Positions 25,156-34,543 of a DNA stretch of 52,993 bases are shown here, one piece after another (position 1 is the first letter of the stretch; every line of letters begins with the position of its first letter). Position numbers and translations under genes: made by a program. Origin of the DNA: Clostridia bacterium (GTDB taxonomy: Bacteria > Bacillota > Clostridia > Christensenellales > Borkfalkiaceae); the NCBI GenBank assembly GCA_900766495.1, contig CAAFVM010000027.1:1-52993 (forward strand), in the 5' to 3' direction. The notes below the pieces were generated by a model, which saw nothing but the letters and a program-made list of their open reading frames with translations, had not been told where the DNA came from and made no database searches.

Positions 25156-25232
25156 TTGATAACCGCTTATTTTAGCGTAATATAAACGAGAAAAATATAA
25201 AATAGGATGAAACCGACGACGGAGAGGGTAAT

Positions 25233-28200
25233 ATGAGCGAGAAATACGTTTTTATAAGTTATTCTTCAAAGGATGAAAGAAACGCCCAAAGTCTTTGCAG
25301 ATTTCTTGGCGAGCATAACATAAAATTCTGGATTGCGCCGCAATCGTTGCACCCGGGCGAAGATTATCCCGCGCAGATAATAGAGGGAATAAGAAACTGC
25401 TCGGCGTTCGTGCTGTTGGCTTCAAGGAACACTAATCTTTCTGCACATGTGGAAAACGAGGTGGCAAGCGCGTTCGACGCGGGCAAGCCTTTAATTGCTT
25501 ACAGGCTTGAAAACGTCGATTTTACCGACGAATACATATATTATTTAAAGCGCAAACACTGGATAGACGCTTTTTCCGACATAGAAAACGGACCGAAACA
25601 ACTGCTTGAAACGTTAAACTCCATATTTACTCCGCAAAATTCGGGTTATTTTCGCGAGAAGCCGCGCATGAACGTTTACGAGGGCGAGTCTAATATCGAA
25701 AAAAGCGATTACGCGGGAACAGCAAACGGTTACGGCGGGTTCGGCGCGGGAATGAACGCAAAGGAAAGCGCGCCTAAAAAGGACGAGCTTTCGGTTGTGA
25801 AAATAAACGACGCTTCGGAAATGATAAGCTTTTTAAAAAGCAATGCCGAAAAATACCCCTATTCGTTAAGCGAGCGCATTGCCGAGCGCGGATACGAGGC
25901 TATAACTTCCGATGCGGAGATTATTTTCGAAAATACAGTAAAAGTCAGTTCGTGCGGTAAGCCGCTCGATTGCAAAGACGGGTATGTGAATTTCGCGGTT
26001 GAAAAATTTTTGCGCGAGCGTGGCGTTGCCATGCACGTTATGGGGTTGCCCGGCACGGCGAAAAATATGCTTTTGCAACTTGTGTTTTATAAGTTGCTTG
26101 CCGAATTCGAGCAAGGCAAAAGCGATTGTTTGCCCGTATACGTTTCAATAGGTTATTACGAAAGGCAGGTTTTAAATTCGCGCGACCCGAGCGCCGATAT
26201 GAACGCGAATATAAGAAAAGACCTTTTGCCGTTCGTGGAATTTGTAAAAAACAATAAAAACATACGCCCGCTCGTGCTTGTGGAGGGGGTGCGCGAATAC
26301 GTTTCGGCTAAATTTTCCGCCGACGCGGTTATTGCAAGAGTTTTGGAGCCGTTAGGCAGGTTCGACAGAATGATTGCCGTAGATTCGGGGCTTATAAAAA
26401 ACAAGCAGCGTTTGAAAAAGTTTATTCCGCTTGCAGGCGATATGCGAAACGGGTATTTCTTCCGTTTCGAGGGGGTGGACGTTGAAGAGAGCGAACGCGC
26501 GCTTAACTTGATTGACGGCGTTTGCAGGCTTTACGATTATTCGCTCGACCGCTCGTCGCTTTTAAGCGCGATAGCCGATTTCAAATATCCGCAAGTAGAC
26601 GTCTACGTGGTAAGGCTTATTGCCAAAGAGGTGTTTTCTTCTTACAACTCGGGCGATAAATCTATATCGGATATTTATGAAAATATGGCGCTTACCGAAC
26701 TGTGCGACGAGGAAAAACTTTTCGACGTTTCGAAAAAGGCGTTCGAATACGTGTTTGCCGACAGAAACGCCGTAATAAGTTTCGACGAGTATGACGGTAA
26801 AACCTGGTCGTTTGCGAATAAGCATCATACCTGCCTTGAATTTTTGCTCGCCTATTATTTTGTTCACTGCATCGAGCGTTTTCACGAGAACAAAGACTAT
26901 TCGTTTTTTAAAATGATGCTTACGTCGATGGCAAGTCAGTTTGTCGTTTCGATGCTGAAAGATAATTACGAATTGCAAATAACGCTTTACGAATTTATAA
27001 GTTCCAAATACGAAATTTTCGACGCGCGCCAAAAAAGCAACGCCGCATACTGGCTGGGAAGAATAAATTATAATAAGAATTTAACGAATCAGGCGCTTAC
27101 GTTTTTAACCAGTCAGTTCACAAAACTTAAAACATTGGTAAAAACCAACAATAAAAACACGCAGGAAAATTTAGACAATCATTTTGTTTTCCGCGCCGTT
27201 TGCACCGCTATGCTTTTCCACGGGCAGGCGAATATGATGGACGAATATTTGTGCATCGTAATAACCAACGACGTGGCTAACGCGATAAACAGGGGCGCGA
27301 CGGTCGAATATTTCGGAAACGATTATCAGATGTGCGCGTTTAACGAATATTACCTCGACACCGACCTTTCCCGCGGGGAAAGCGCTTTGAAAATGCTTAA
27401 CAATCGCATAGAAAAAGCGTTATACGGCAGGGACGGCAAGTTTGTGGAGAGCAATTTGGTAACCTTTTTGACATTATTGCAGGCGCGCATACAGTCGAAA
27501 AGCCAAAAACTTTGTTACGACGTGAAGCATTACGTAAGCAAAGCGATTGAATATCTTAACGCTTATAAGTTCAAGCCGCAAAACATAGCTTCGGGCAAAA
27601 TTCTTTTCTATCTTGACGGGGTAAAAGAAGATTTGGAGCTGTATTTGAACGGCGGCGCGTTCGATATAGGTCCTATGCTTTACAACAGATGCAAGAATAT
27701 GAAAAACGTTAAGCGCATCGAATGGGTTAAACGCGACATAGAAGACCCCGAAAGCGTGGCTGAACACGTTTTCAGTTCGTGGCTGCTCGCTATGTTGTTT
27801 TTGCCCGAAGAAAGTAAGTACGACGGGTATAACAAAAAAGAAATACTCGATATGTTGCTTATTCACGATATGGCGCAAACGGTTCGCGGCGAGGGTGAAA
27901 AGGGTGTGCTTGTTACCCGCCAGTTGGATTTGCAGGACGAAAACGTTATAGTGCGCAAATTTTTCCTTAAAGGCACATATCCCGATATTGCCAACCTCAC
28001 TTATTATTACAACGTGTGGACGGGCTATTACAACAACCTTAACATAAACGCTAAAATCGCGCGCGACGTGAATTTAATTCAGGCTATTTATACTTTCTGC
28101 GAATATTATTCCAAATTTCCTAATAATTTTACGCCGGACGACTTGCGCGAATGGAAGAACAAAAAGGCAAAAATCGTTACCGAAATAGGCTATGATATTT

Positions 28201-28250
28201 ACAATCGTATGATTGTTTACAATTCCGATTTTTCCGACTTTATTAATTAA
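25233..28250 (+). CDS. TIR / NACHT-like / HD multidomain protein
   Basis: 1005 residues. Residues 1-130 are a TIR domain (YVFISYSSKDERNAQSL, FWIAPQSLHPGEDYP) with the NADase-type Glu at position 76 in SAHVENEVASA. Residues about 255-420 resemble a STAND/NACHT P-loop ATPase, but Walker A is degenerate (GLPGTAKNM, residues 271-279; Asn in place of Ser/Thr after the Lys) and Walker B reads VLVEGV (Glu351). Around residue 530 the segment FANKHHTCLEFLLAYYF matches the conserved helix following NACHT modules. Helical repeats fill the middle. Residues about 825-1000 are an HD hydrolase domain of the YfbR/HDDC2 type with all ligands: His845 (AEH), His878-Asp879 (IHD) and Asp945. GGAGAGGG precedes the ATG. 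It is probably a defence or signalling protein combining NAD-cleavage and nucleotide-hydrolysis modules. Confidence 0.75.
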   Translation: MSEKYVFISYSSKDERNAQSLCRFLGEHNIKFWIAPQSLHPGEDYPAQIIEGIRNCSAFVLLASRNTNLSAHVENEVASAFDAGKPLIAYRLENVDFTDEYIYYLKRKHWIDAFSDIENGPKQLLETLNSIFTPQNSGYFREKPRMNVYEGESNIEKSDYAGTANGYGGFGAGMNAKESAPKKDELSVVKINDASEMISFLKSNAEKYPYSLSERIAERGYEAITSDAEIIFENTVKVSSCGKPLDCKDGYVNFAVEKFLRERGVAMHVMGLPGTAKNMLLQLVFYKLLAEFEQGKSDCLPVYVSIGYYERQVLNSRDPSADMNANIRKDLLPFVEFVKNNKNIRPLVLVEGVREYVSAKFSADAVIARVLEPLGRFDRMIAVDSGLIKNKQRLKKFIPLAGDMRNGYFFRFEGVDVEESERALNLIDGVCRLYDYSLDRSSLLSAIADFKYPQVDVYVVRLIAKEVFSSYNSGDKSISDIYENMALTELCDEEKLFDVSKKAFEYVFADRNAVISFDEYDGKTWSFANKHHTCLEFLLAYYFVHCIERFHENKDYSFFKMMLTSMASQFVVSMLKDNYELQITLYEFISSKYEIFDARQKSNAAYWLGRINYNKNLTNQALTFLTSQFTKLKTLVKTNNKNTQENLDNHFVFRAVCTAMLFHGQANMMDEYLCIVITNDVANAINRGATVEYFGNDYQMCAFNEYYLDTDLSRGESALKMLNNRIEKALYGRDGKFVESNLVTFLTLLQARIQSKSQKLCYDVKHYVSKAIEYLNAYKFKPQNIASGKILFYLDGVKEDLELYLNGGAFDIGPMLYNRCKNMKNVKRIEWVKRDIEDPESVAEHVFSSWLLAMLFLPEESKYDGYNKKEILDMLLIHDMAQTVRGEGEKGVLVTRQLDLQDENVIVRKFFLKGTYPDIANLTYYYNVWTGYYNNLNINAKIARDVNLIQAIYTFCEYYSKFPNNFTPDDLREWKNKKAKIVTEIGYDIYNRMIVYNSDFSDFIN

Positions 28251-28254
28251 AAAT

Positions 28255-28289
28255 AAAAAACGCGGCGATTGTTTTCGTCGCGTTTTTTG
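28255..28289. terminator. Bidirectional terminator between the TIR and DUF1846 genes
   Basis: AAAAAACGCGGCGA pairs with TCGTCGCGTTTTTT around a short loop. It lies between two convergent genes and can serve both. Confidence 0.8.
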
Positions 28290-28358
28290 TATGTAATTTT
28301 ATATGCGGATTTTTTCATCTTCGGCGAACGAAGAGTAACGAGCTTTATTTTTTGTTTT

Positions 28359-29846
28359 TTATTTTGCGTGGTAAAGCTTTTTGGTTTGATATTTAGGTTC
28401 GCACGAAAGGCGCACGCCGAGACGTTTTAAAGTGGTGTAGTCTACGTTGGCAAGCATAACCGTGCTGTGCATTTCGCAACCTTTTAGTTTATCGAGCTGT
28501 TCCATCGCGTGTTCGGCTACGTCTGACGAAACCGCGCAAATCGAAAGAGCCACAAGCACTTCGTCGGTGTGCAGCCTCGGGTTGGAATTGCCCAGATGGT
28601 CGAGTTTAAGGTGTTGCACGGGTTCGATTATAGCCGGCGAGATAAGCGGCGTTTCGTCGGGAATGTTGCCAAGTTTTTTAAGCGCGTTAAGCAAAAGCGC
28701 GGCGGAAGCGCCCAGAAGCGACGAGGTTTTTCCCGTAACTATGGTGCCGTCGGGCAGTTCGAGCGCGGCGGCGGGCATTCCGGTTTGTTCGGCTTTGTCG
28801 AGCGCGGCTTTAATAACGGGGCGCTTATCCAAAGTGATATTCGCCTGTTTTAAAAGCAGTTCTATTTTATAAATTTCGTTTTCGTTGTTTTCGCCGTTTT
28901 GCAGGTGGCGGCATTTAGCCGCATAATATCTGCGGATTATTTCCTGTTCGGAAGCGGCGACTACGGCGTCGTTGTCGAAAATGCAGAATCCTGCCATATT
29001 AACGCCCATATCGGTGGGCGATTTATAGGGGGATTCACCCCAGATTTTGTTGAACATCGCGTCGAGAACGGGGAAAATTTCCACGTCGCGGTTGTAGTTT
29101 ACCGCAAGTTCGCCGTACGCTTCAAGGTGGAACGGGTCAATCATATTAACGTCGTTAAGGTCGGCGGTGGCGGCTTCGTAAGCAATGTTTACGGGGTGTT
29201 TTAAAGGAATGTTCCATATGGGGAAAGTTTCGAACTTGGCGTAACCGGCTTTTATTCCGCGTTTGTTTTCGTGGTAAAGCTGGCTTAAACATGTAGCCAT
29301 TTTTCCGCTGCCCGGCCCGGGCGCTGTTACTACCACAAGATTGCGTTCGGTCTGCACGTATTCGTTTTTGCCGTATCCTTCGTCGCTTACTATAAGTTCC
29401 ACGTTTGAAGGATATCCCTTTATGGGGTAATGTTTATAAACTTTAATTCCGAGCGACGAAAGGCGTTCCATAAAACTGTCGACGTCGGGAACGGAGGTGT
29501 ATTGAGTTACCACAACGCTGCCCACGAATAAATCGACCGAACGGAACGCGTCGATAAGGCGCAGAACGTCCTGGTCGTAAGAAATTCCGAGGTCGCTTCT
29601 TACTTTGTTGTTTATAATATCGTTGGCGCAGATTACTATTAAAAGTTCGGCTTCGTCTTTAAGTTGTAAAAGCATTTTAAGCTTGCTGTCGGGCTGAAAG
29701 CCGGGAAGCACGCGCGACGCGTGAAAATCGTCGAACAGCTTGCCGCCGAACTCCATATACAGTTTGCCGAACCGCGAAATGCGTTCCTTTATGCGTTCCG
29801 ATTGCATTTTAAGGTATTTGTCGTTGTCGAACCCTATCTTCGCCAT
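28359..29846 (-). CDS. DUF1846 family protein
   Basis: 495 residues from the ATG at 29846 (MAKIGFDNDKYLKMQ), which has AAGGAG upstream; the longer frame has no support. The sequence matches the DUF1846 family throughout, including TAPGPGSGKMATCLSQLYHE near residue 175 (a P-loop-like glycine run), GVNMAGFCI, TGKTSSLLGASAA and a C-terminal NPRLHTDEVLVALSICA. The length is typical. Biochemical function is not established; the fold has been linked to nucleotide binding. Single gene, divergent from the TetR gene. Confidence 0.9.
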   Translation of the reverse strand: MAKIGFDNDKYLKMQSERIKERISRFGKLYMEFGGKLFDDFHASRVLPGFQPDSKLKMLLQLKDEAELLIVICANDIINNKVRSDLGISYDQDVLRLIDAFRSVDLFVGSVVVTQYTSVPDVDSFMERLSSLGIKVYKHYPIKGYPSNVELIVSDEGYGKNEYVQTERNLVVVTAPGPGSGKMATCLSQLYHENKRGIKAGYAKFETFPIWNIPLKHPVNIAYEAATADLNDVNMIDPFHLEAYGELAVNYNRDVEIFPVLDAMFNKIWGESPYKSPTDMGVNMAGFCIFDNDAVVAASEQEIIRRYYAAKCRHLQNGENNENEIYKIELLLKQANITLDKRPVIKAALDKAEQTGMPAAALELPDGTIVTGKTSSLLGASAALLLNALKKLGNIPDETPLISPAIIEPVQHLKLDHLGNSNPRLHTDEVLVALSICAVSSDVAEHAMEQLDKLKGCEMHSTVMLANVDYTTLKRLGVRLSCEPKYQTKKLYHAK

Positions 29847-30139
29847 AAATTTCTCCTTGGTTTCTATCGTTTTGCGGTTTCTATTGCCCGCTTGCCGAAG
29901 TTTATAAAACACAAAAACTATTTTAGCATATCCGCGCGATTTTGGCAATCGGTTTCGGGCGGCTCGGCTATTAAAAATTTAAAAATTTAGCGACGCGAAA
30001 AAACGCTTGATTTTTGCCGTGTATTGTGCTATTTTTAATGTGTGATTATAAGCGGAGAAGCGGCGGTTTTCGTTTCTTTGCGGGCGAGTGCGAGGCGAAA
30101 AACCTTACTCGGTTTAAAATTTTCGAAAGGAGCGTGCGA

Positions 30140-30730
30140 ATGGGCGAATTTAAACAGGACAAAAGAAGCAAGCGCACGCGCAGCGCGGTTAAAATCGCGC
30201 TTTTAAAAATGCTTAAAACCAAGCCGCTTTCTGAAGTCACGGTTAAAGATTTGTGCGCGTTGGCGGGAGTGAACAGAAACTCGTTTTACACCCACTATAC
30301 GTCGATTGACAACGTTTTCGACGATTTCAACGAGGACGTGCTTGCCGTGTGCGACAGGATTTTTTCTAAATACACCTATTCGTCTTTCCGCGACGACCCG
30401 TACCCGCTGCTTAAAGAAATATCGTTTTCGCTTTCGTCGAACCGCCATTTTATGGAATATTTGGTTTTTGCCGACGCCACAGCGGGCTTTCTGCGCAAGC
30501 TTAAAGATTCGCTTTGCGAAAAAATTTACTCGGTTTACGTAAGCGAGCGGCAGGACGACCAGCCCGTAACGCCGTATATGATTTCGTTTCTGGTAAGCGG
30601 CACGTTCGAAATTTATTACAGATATTTCAATACGTCGGGCGGCGTTCCCATTGAAACCGTTACCGTTTGGGCGGCGGAATTTATGAAACGCACCATCGAC
30701 GTTTTAAGCGAATTCAAACGCGAAAATTAA
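30140..30730 (+). CDS. TetR-family transcriptional regulator
   Basis: 196 residues from the ATG at 30140, chosen for the AAGGAG site just upstream. An N-terminal helix-turn-helix (TRSAVKIALLKMLKTKPLSEVTVKDLCALAGVNRNSFYTHY) is of the TetR/DhaS type, and the C-terminal helical part should bind a ligand. It sits between the DUF1846 gene, which is divergent, and prmA. Target unknown. Confidence 0.85.
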   Translation: MGEFKQDKRSKRTRSAVKIALLKMLKTKPLSEVTVKDLCALAGVNRNSFYTHYTSIDNVFDDFNEDVLAVCDRIFSKYTYSSFRDDPYPLLKEISFSLSSNRHFMEYLVFADATAGFLRKLKDSLCEKIYSVYVSERQDDQPVTPYMISFLVSGTFEIYYRYFNTSGGVPIETVTVWAAEFMKRTIDVLSEFKREN

Positions 30731-30749
30731 AAGATTTATATGCGCGAAA

Positions 30750-30878
30750 GGCTTTATTGTATCAAAGCTAATTCGTGTATAATACTTAACAAGGAAGAAG
30801 AACGAAGTATAACGCGGGTATAAAAGCTTTATTATAGTAAAGCTTAATCGGGTAGTACATTTAACAAGGAAGAAAAAT
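30750..30878 (+). repeat. Tandemly duplicated leader before prmA
   Basis: About 47 bases, from GCTTTATTGTATCAAAGC to TTAACAAGGAAGAA (30751-30799), recur as 30826-30873 just before the prmA start. Each copy has a small hairpin and an AAGGAAG ribosome binding site. The first copy also carries TATAAT (30778-30783). Confidence 0.65.
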
Positions 30879-31835
30879 ATGAAGTTTACGGAATGGACCG
30901 TATGCACGACGTCGGCTGCAACCGAACTCGTGGCGGATATAATGTGGCAATATACCACCTACGGGGTGGCGGTTTGCGATTTTGCCGACGTTAAAGAACT
31001 TATAGAAAAACGCAGGGAAACTTTTGATTATATCGAAGAAGAATTACTTGCCGCCGAACAGAACGCGGCGTTCGTAAAAGCCTATTGCGAGCTTAACGAT
31101 TCGGCTCGCGTGGCTCCGCTTTTGCGCACAGACCTTGAAAATTTAAAAGCACGCTCTATGGGCAATATCGACGTAGGCACGTTGGAGCTTACCTCGCGCG
31201 TGGTGGAGGGCGACGACTGGATAGAAATCTGGCGTAAACACTATCGCCCCATAAATTACGGAAAAATAACCGTTTGCCCCAAGTGGGTGGAATATACCCC
31301 GAAAGCGGGCGAAGAGGTTGTGCTTATCGACGGCAACGCGGCGTTCGGCACGGGCGAACACGAAACCACCTCTATGTGCATAGAATATCTTGAAAAATAC
31401 GCCGAAGCGGGCAAAACTCTGCTCGATATAGGCACGGGTAGCGGCATACTGGGAATTGCGGGCGTTAAGCTCGGGTTCGGACGCGCCGTTATGACCGACA
31501 TCGACCCCGTATCGGTGCTTTCGGCAACGCATAACGCCGAAATTAACGGGGTTAAAGACAAATGCGAAATTTACCGCGCCGACCTGCTTGACGGAGTAAG
31601 CGACATAGGCGGGGTGGCGGTTGCCAACATTACGGCTGAAATTCTTGTGCGACTGACGGCGGATATTTCCCGTCAGCTTGCGGCGGGCGGAATTCTGATT
31701 ATGAGCGGCATTATAAAAGACCGTTTGAATTTAGTGCTTGAAAAGTTCGGAGCCGCGGGCTTTACGTTAATTGAAAAGCGCGAAAAAGGCGAATGGCTTG
31801 CCGTGGTAATGAAAAACGGAGAATTGAGCGAATGA
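30879..31835 (+). CDS. prmA: Ribosomal protein L11 methyltransferase
   Basis: 318 residues. N-terminal substrate domain, then GNAAFGTGEHETTSMCIEYLE and TLLDIGTGSGILGIAGVKLG (AdoMet loop, residues about 185-205), DIDPVSVLSATHNAEING and VANITAEIL, the full PrmA pattern. It trimethylates amino groups of L11. The stop overlaps the start of mtaB by 4 bases (ATGA), so the two are translationally coupled. The 5' leader is a tandem duplication. Confidence 0.93.
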   Translation: MKFTEWTVCTTSAATELVADIMWQYTTYGVAVCDFADVKELIEKRRETFDYIEEELLAAEQNAAFVKAYCELNDSARVAPLLRTDLENLKARSMGNIDVGTLELTSRVVEGDDWIEIWRKHYRPINYGKITVCPKWVEYTPKAGEEVVLIDGNAAFGTGEHETTSMCIEYLEKYAEAGKTLLDIGTGSGILGIAGVKLGFGRAVMTDIDPVSVLSATHNAEINGVKDKCEIYRADLLDGVSDIGGVAVANITAEILVRLTADISRQLAAGGILIMSGIIKDRLNLVLEKFGAAGFTLIEKREKGEWLAVVMKNGELSE

Positions 31836-33061
31836 AAGCCGTAGTTTTTACCCTTGGTTGCAAGGTGAACAGCCGCGAAAGCGCGGAAATAGCAAGCGGA
31901 CTTGCCGCGCGCGGATACGTGGTTTCGGACGAACTCGGTTATGCCGATTTGTTTGTTATAAACACCTGCGCGGTGACCGCCGAAGCAGAAAAAAAATCGC
32001 GCCAGGCTATAGCGCGAGTTAAAAAGTTCAACCCCGACGCGAAAATAGTGGTTTGCGGCTGCGCTTCCCAGCGCGACCCCGAAGCGTTTTCGGATAAAGG
32101 CGCGTTCGTAGTGGTCGGCGCGCGCGATAAAGACAAACTTTTCGACCTTATAGATATAGGCGGAATAGACGTAGCCGAATCGAACGCCTATTGCGAAAGA
32201 TATTTGCCGGCTAAATCGTCGCGCACACGCGAATATATAAAAATTCAGGACGGTTGCAACAATTTCTGTTCTTACTGCATAATCCCTTATCTGCGCGGAC
32301 GGTCGGTTTCGCGCGAGAAACAGAAAATAAAAGAGGAAATTTTGCATCTTGCCCCCGCCGAAGCGGTTATTACGGGAATAAACGTTTCCGATTATCACTG
32401 CGGCGAAGACGACCTTGCTTCGCTTACCGAATACCTTTCCGACCTTAACTGCAGAATACGTTTCGGCTCGCTTGAAGTGCGGGTTATAACCGAGAAATTT
32501 TTGCAGACTACAAAAAAACTTAAAGATTTCGCCCCGCATTTTCACCTTTCGTTGCAATCGGGCAGCGACGCGGTTTTAAAAAGCATGAACAGGCATTACA
32601 CCTGCGCGGAATACGCCGAAAAGGTTGCTTTGATTCGCGAATTTTACCCCGACGCGGCTATCACGACCGACGTTATAGCGGGGTATTCCGCCGAAACCGA
32701 CGAGGAGTTTGAAAACAGCTATAATTTTTGCAAAAAAATAGAGTTTTCCGATATTCATTGCTTCCCTTACAGCGTTAGAAAAGGCACGGCTGGCGCCAAA
32801 CTTAAACCTATTGCCGACGAGGTTAAAAAAGCAAGGCTTAACAAAATGCTCGAACTAAAACGCGAACTTAAAGACAAATATATAGAAAAACACCTTGGCA
32901 AAACGCTTGAATTTATTGCCGAGGACGAGGAAAACGGATATTTCGGCGGCTATACCGAAAACTACATCAGGGTTTACGTTAAAGAAAAACCTTGCGATAA
33001 GTTTAAAGTAAGGCTTACCGAAAAATATCTCGACGGCGCGCTGGGCGAGGTCGTAAATTAA
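31832..33061 (+). CDS. mtaB: tRNA t6A37 methylthiotransferase MtaB
   Basis: 409 residues from the ATG at 31832, which overlaps the prmA stop; a longer upstream frame is inside prmA. The N-terminal UPF0004 domain has Cys ligands in FTLGCKVNSRES, NTCAVTAEAE and CGCASQ, and the radical SAM motif is CNNFCSYC (first, fifth and eighth positions Cys). LGCKVN with the following RES points to MtaB rather than MiaB. It adds a methylthio group to t6A37 of tRNAs reading ANN codons. A C-terminal TRAM-like domain closes the protein. Confidence 0.92.
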   Translation: MKAVVFTLGCKVNSRESAEIASGLAARGYVVSDELGYADLFVINTCAVTAEAEKKSRQAIARVKKFNPDAKIVVCGCASQRDPEAFSDKGAFVVVGARDKDKLFDLIDIGGIDVAESNAYCERYLPAKSSRTREYIKIQDGCNNFCSYCIIPYLRGRSVSREKQKIKEEILHLAPAEAVITGINVSDYHCGEDDLASLTEYLSDLNCRIRFGSLEVRVITEKFLQTTKKLKDFAPHFHLSLQSGSDAVLKSMNRHYTCAEYAEKVALIREFYPDAAITTDVIAGYSAETDEEFENSYNFCKKIEFSDIHCFPYSVRKGTAGAKLKPIADEVKKARLNKMLELKRELKDKYIEKHLGKTLEFIAEDEENGYFGGYTENYIRVYVKEKPCDKFKVRLTEKYLDGALGEVVN

Positions 33062-33081
33062 AAACTAATTTATAAAAGTAG

Positions 33082-33111
33082 GGCTATAAGCCCGTTAACG
33101 CGCGTTTCGCA
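33082..33111 (+). repeat. TATAAG-GTTAAC dispersed repeat, copy 8
   Basis: Core TATAAGCCCGTTAAC at 33085-33099, then GCGCGTTTCGC, 23 bp after the mtaB stop. Confidence 0.8.
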
Positions 33112-33155
33112 GGGTAAAACCGCTTGCGGCGCGCAAATAAAACGGAGGTAAATTT

Positions 33156-33494
33156 ATGGATTGTTTGTTTTGCAAATTCGTTTCGGGCGAATTTAAAACC
33201 GATAAGGTTTACGAAGACGAGGATTTTATAATAATCCGCGATATCGAGCCGAAAGCCAAAAATCATTTTCTGGCTATTCCCAAAAGACACTTTAAATATC
33301 TTGCCGAAATGACCGAAGAAGACGGCGAAACGCTTGGCAGAATATTCAGAAAAATAGCTTCTTTGCAAAAAGAACTCGGGCTTGAAAGCGGTTATCGCCT
33401 GGTTATAAATCAGGGCGACGACGCGGGGCAGAGCGTTCCGCATTTGCACATTCACATTTTAAGCGGGCAAAAAATGAACTGGCAACCCGCGTAA
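33156..33494 (+). CDS. HIT-family nucleotide hydrolase (HinT-like)
   Basis: 112 residues. CLFCKFVSGEF start (zinc-ligand-like Cys pair), FLAIPKRHFKYLAE, and the HIT triad PHLHIHILSG (His-x-His-x-His). It should hydrolyse adenosine phosphoramidates. A strong GGAGG lies before the ATG. The usual length is about 110-115. Confidence 0.92.
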   Translation: MDCLFCKFVSGEFKTDKVYEDEDFIIIRDIEPKAKNHFLAIPKRHFKYLAEMTEEDGETLGRIFRKIASLQKELGLESGYRLVINQGDDAGQSVPHLHIHILSGQKMNWQPA

Positions 33495-33622
33495 AATAAT
33501 TTTCTGATTTTTCGGCTGTATGCGCGTAATGAGTGCGTAACTTATAAAATAACGCGATATTCGTCGAAAAATAAACGGTTTTGCAAAGCGCGGTAAAACT
33601 TGGAAAAACGCGGTTAAAACGG

Positions 33623-33651
33623 TTGACTAATTTTTTCGCGTTTGATATAAT
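33623..33651 (+). promoter_or_regulatory. Promoter of rpsU
   Basis: TTGACT (33623-33628), 17-bp spacer, TATAAT (33646-33651). Confidence 0.8.
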
Positions 33652-33702
33652 TTAACCCGTTGTACGAATTACTTGCCGTAGGGCGAAGGAGGGTTGTTGA
33701 AT

Positions 33703-33882
33703 ATGTCCACTATCAGAGTAGGCGAAAACGAGTCTTTGGATAATGCGCTCCGTCGCTTTAAAAGAAAATGCTCGCGCGACGGCATCATCGGCGATATGCG
33801 CCGCAAAGAGCACTACGAAAAACCTTCTGTCAGACGTAAGAAAAAGGCAGAGGCTGCAAGAAAAAGAAGCGTAAAAGGTTAA
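33703..33882 (+). CDS. rpsU: 30S ribosomal protein S21
   Basis: 59 residues from the ATG at 33703, with GGAGGG 9 bp upstream; the extra MLN in a longer frame comes from an upstream TTG and is not used. STIRVGENESLDNALRRFKRKCSRDGI is diagnostic of S21, followed by the basic tail. A strong terminator lies 8 bp after the stop, so it is transcribed on its own. Confidence 0.97.
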   Translation: MSTIRVGENESLDNALRRFKRKCSRDGIIGDMRRKEHYEKPSVRRKKKAEAARKRSVKG

Positions 33883-33889
33883 TTTTTAC

Positions 33890-33920
33890 TCCCGATAACT
33901 TTTATCGGGAGATTTTTTTT
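33890..33920 (+). terminator. Intrinsic terminator of rpsU
   Basis: CTCCCGATAA (33890-33899) pairs perfectly with TTATCGGGAG (33902-33911), then a run of T's. Confidence 0.92.
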
Positions 33921-33997
33921 GTCGTAAAAAGTCGCAAAACGCCGCGAATAAACTTTGCGAGAATAAACGCCGCGGCGAAAAAAGATAGGAGAAACTT

Positions 33998-34486
33998 ATG
34001 AAAGAACAAAGAAGGGGCGAGATTAAAAATCTTGCTAAAATGGCGAAAAACAGACTGAAATCGGGCTTTTGGGAAAACTATAAAGCCACGATGGAAGAAA
34101 ACCTTATAAGCGCCGAAAAGGACGGGGTTGCTTGCTCGGCGGTGATAAGGTATTACAAAGCGGAAGTTACCAAAACGGTTGCGGGCAGTCAAAGCCGCGC
34201 CGACGAGAATTTTTACGCGAAAGTAAAAGCAGTACTCGATTCGTTCGGCGAATGTTCGGATATGCTGGGCAGACTGTGTGACGAAGATTACATGAAAACG
34301 CTTTCTTTTCAGCAAAAGCAGAGGTATTTGTTCGACCTTGCCGCCCGCTATCGCGTTTGCCGCGAACGGTATTTTAAAGAAAAGAAATTCGCTCTTTCAG
34401 GCGGCAATCCGTGCAAAAAAGCAATGCCGGGCGCAGTGGATTTTACCCCGGCGCAAAACGTGAGCGTTGCGGCTACCGCGCTTTGA
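33998..34486 (+). CDS. Conserved-looking helical protein of unknown function
   Basis: 162 residues, cytoplasmic and predicted helical, with basic N-terminus MKEQRRGEIKNLAKMAKNRL and several Cys (for example DGVACSAVI, YRVCRERYF). ATAGGAG lies 9 bp upstream. No family recognised. It follows the rpsU terminator, so it needs a separate promoter, which I could not identify. Confidence 0.6.
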   Translation: MKEQRRGEIKNLAKMAKNRLKSGFWENYKATMEENLISAEKDGVACSAVIRYYKAEVTKTVAGSQSRADENFYAKVKAVLDSFGECSDMLGRLCDEDYMKTLSFQQKQRYLFDLAARYRVCRERYFKEKKFALSGGNPCKKAMPGAVDFTPAQNVSVAATAL

Positions 34487-34512
34487 AAGTGGCGTTCACG
34501 GACTTATAGAGG
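34485..34512 (-). repeat. TATAAG-GTTAAC dispersed repeat, copy 9 (diverged)
   Basis: Reverse orientation; GCGTTCACGGACTTATA at 34492-34508 overlaps the stop of the preceding gene. One base differs in the GTTAAC core. Confidence 0.5.
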
Positions 34513-34543
34513 AGCTTTTTGAATTTAAAACTATAAAAATTAT

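Noticed and set aside
31673..32557. Minus-strand frame of 294 residues over prmA-mtaB
   Set aside because: Antisense to two diagnostic enzymes, with no ribosome binding site; the length reflects codon bias of the real genes.
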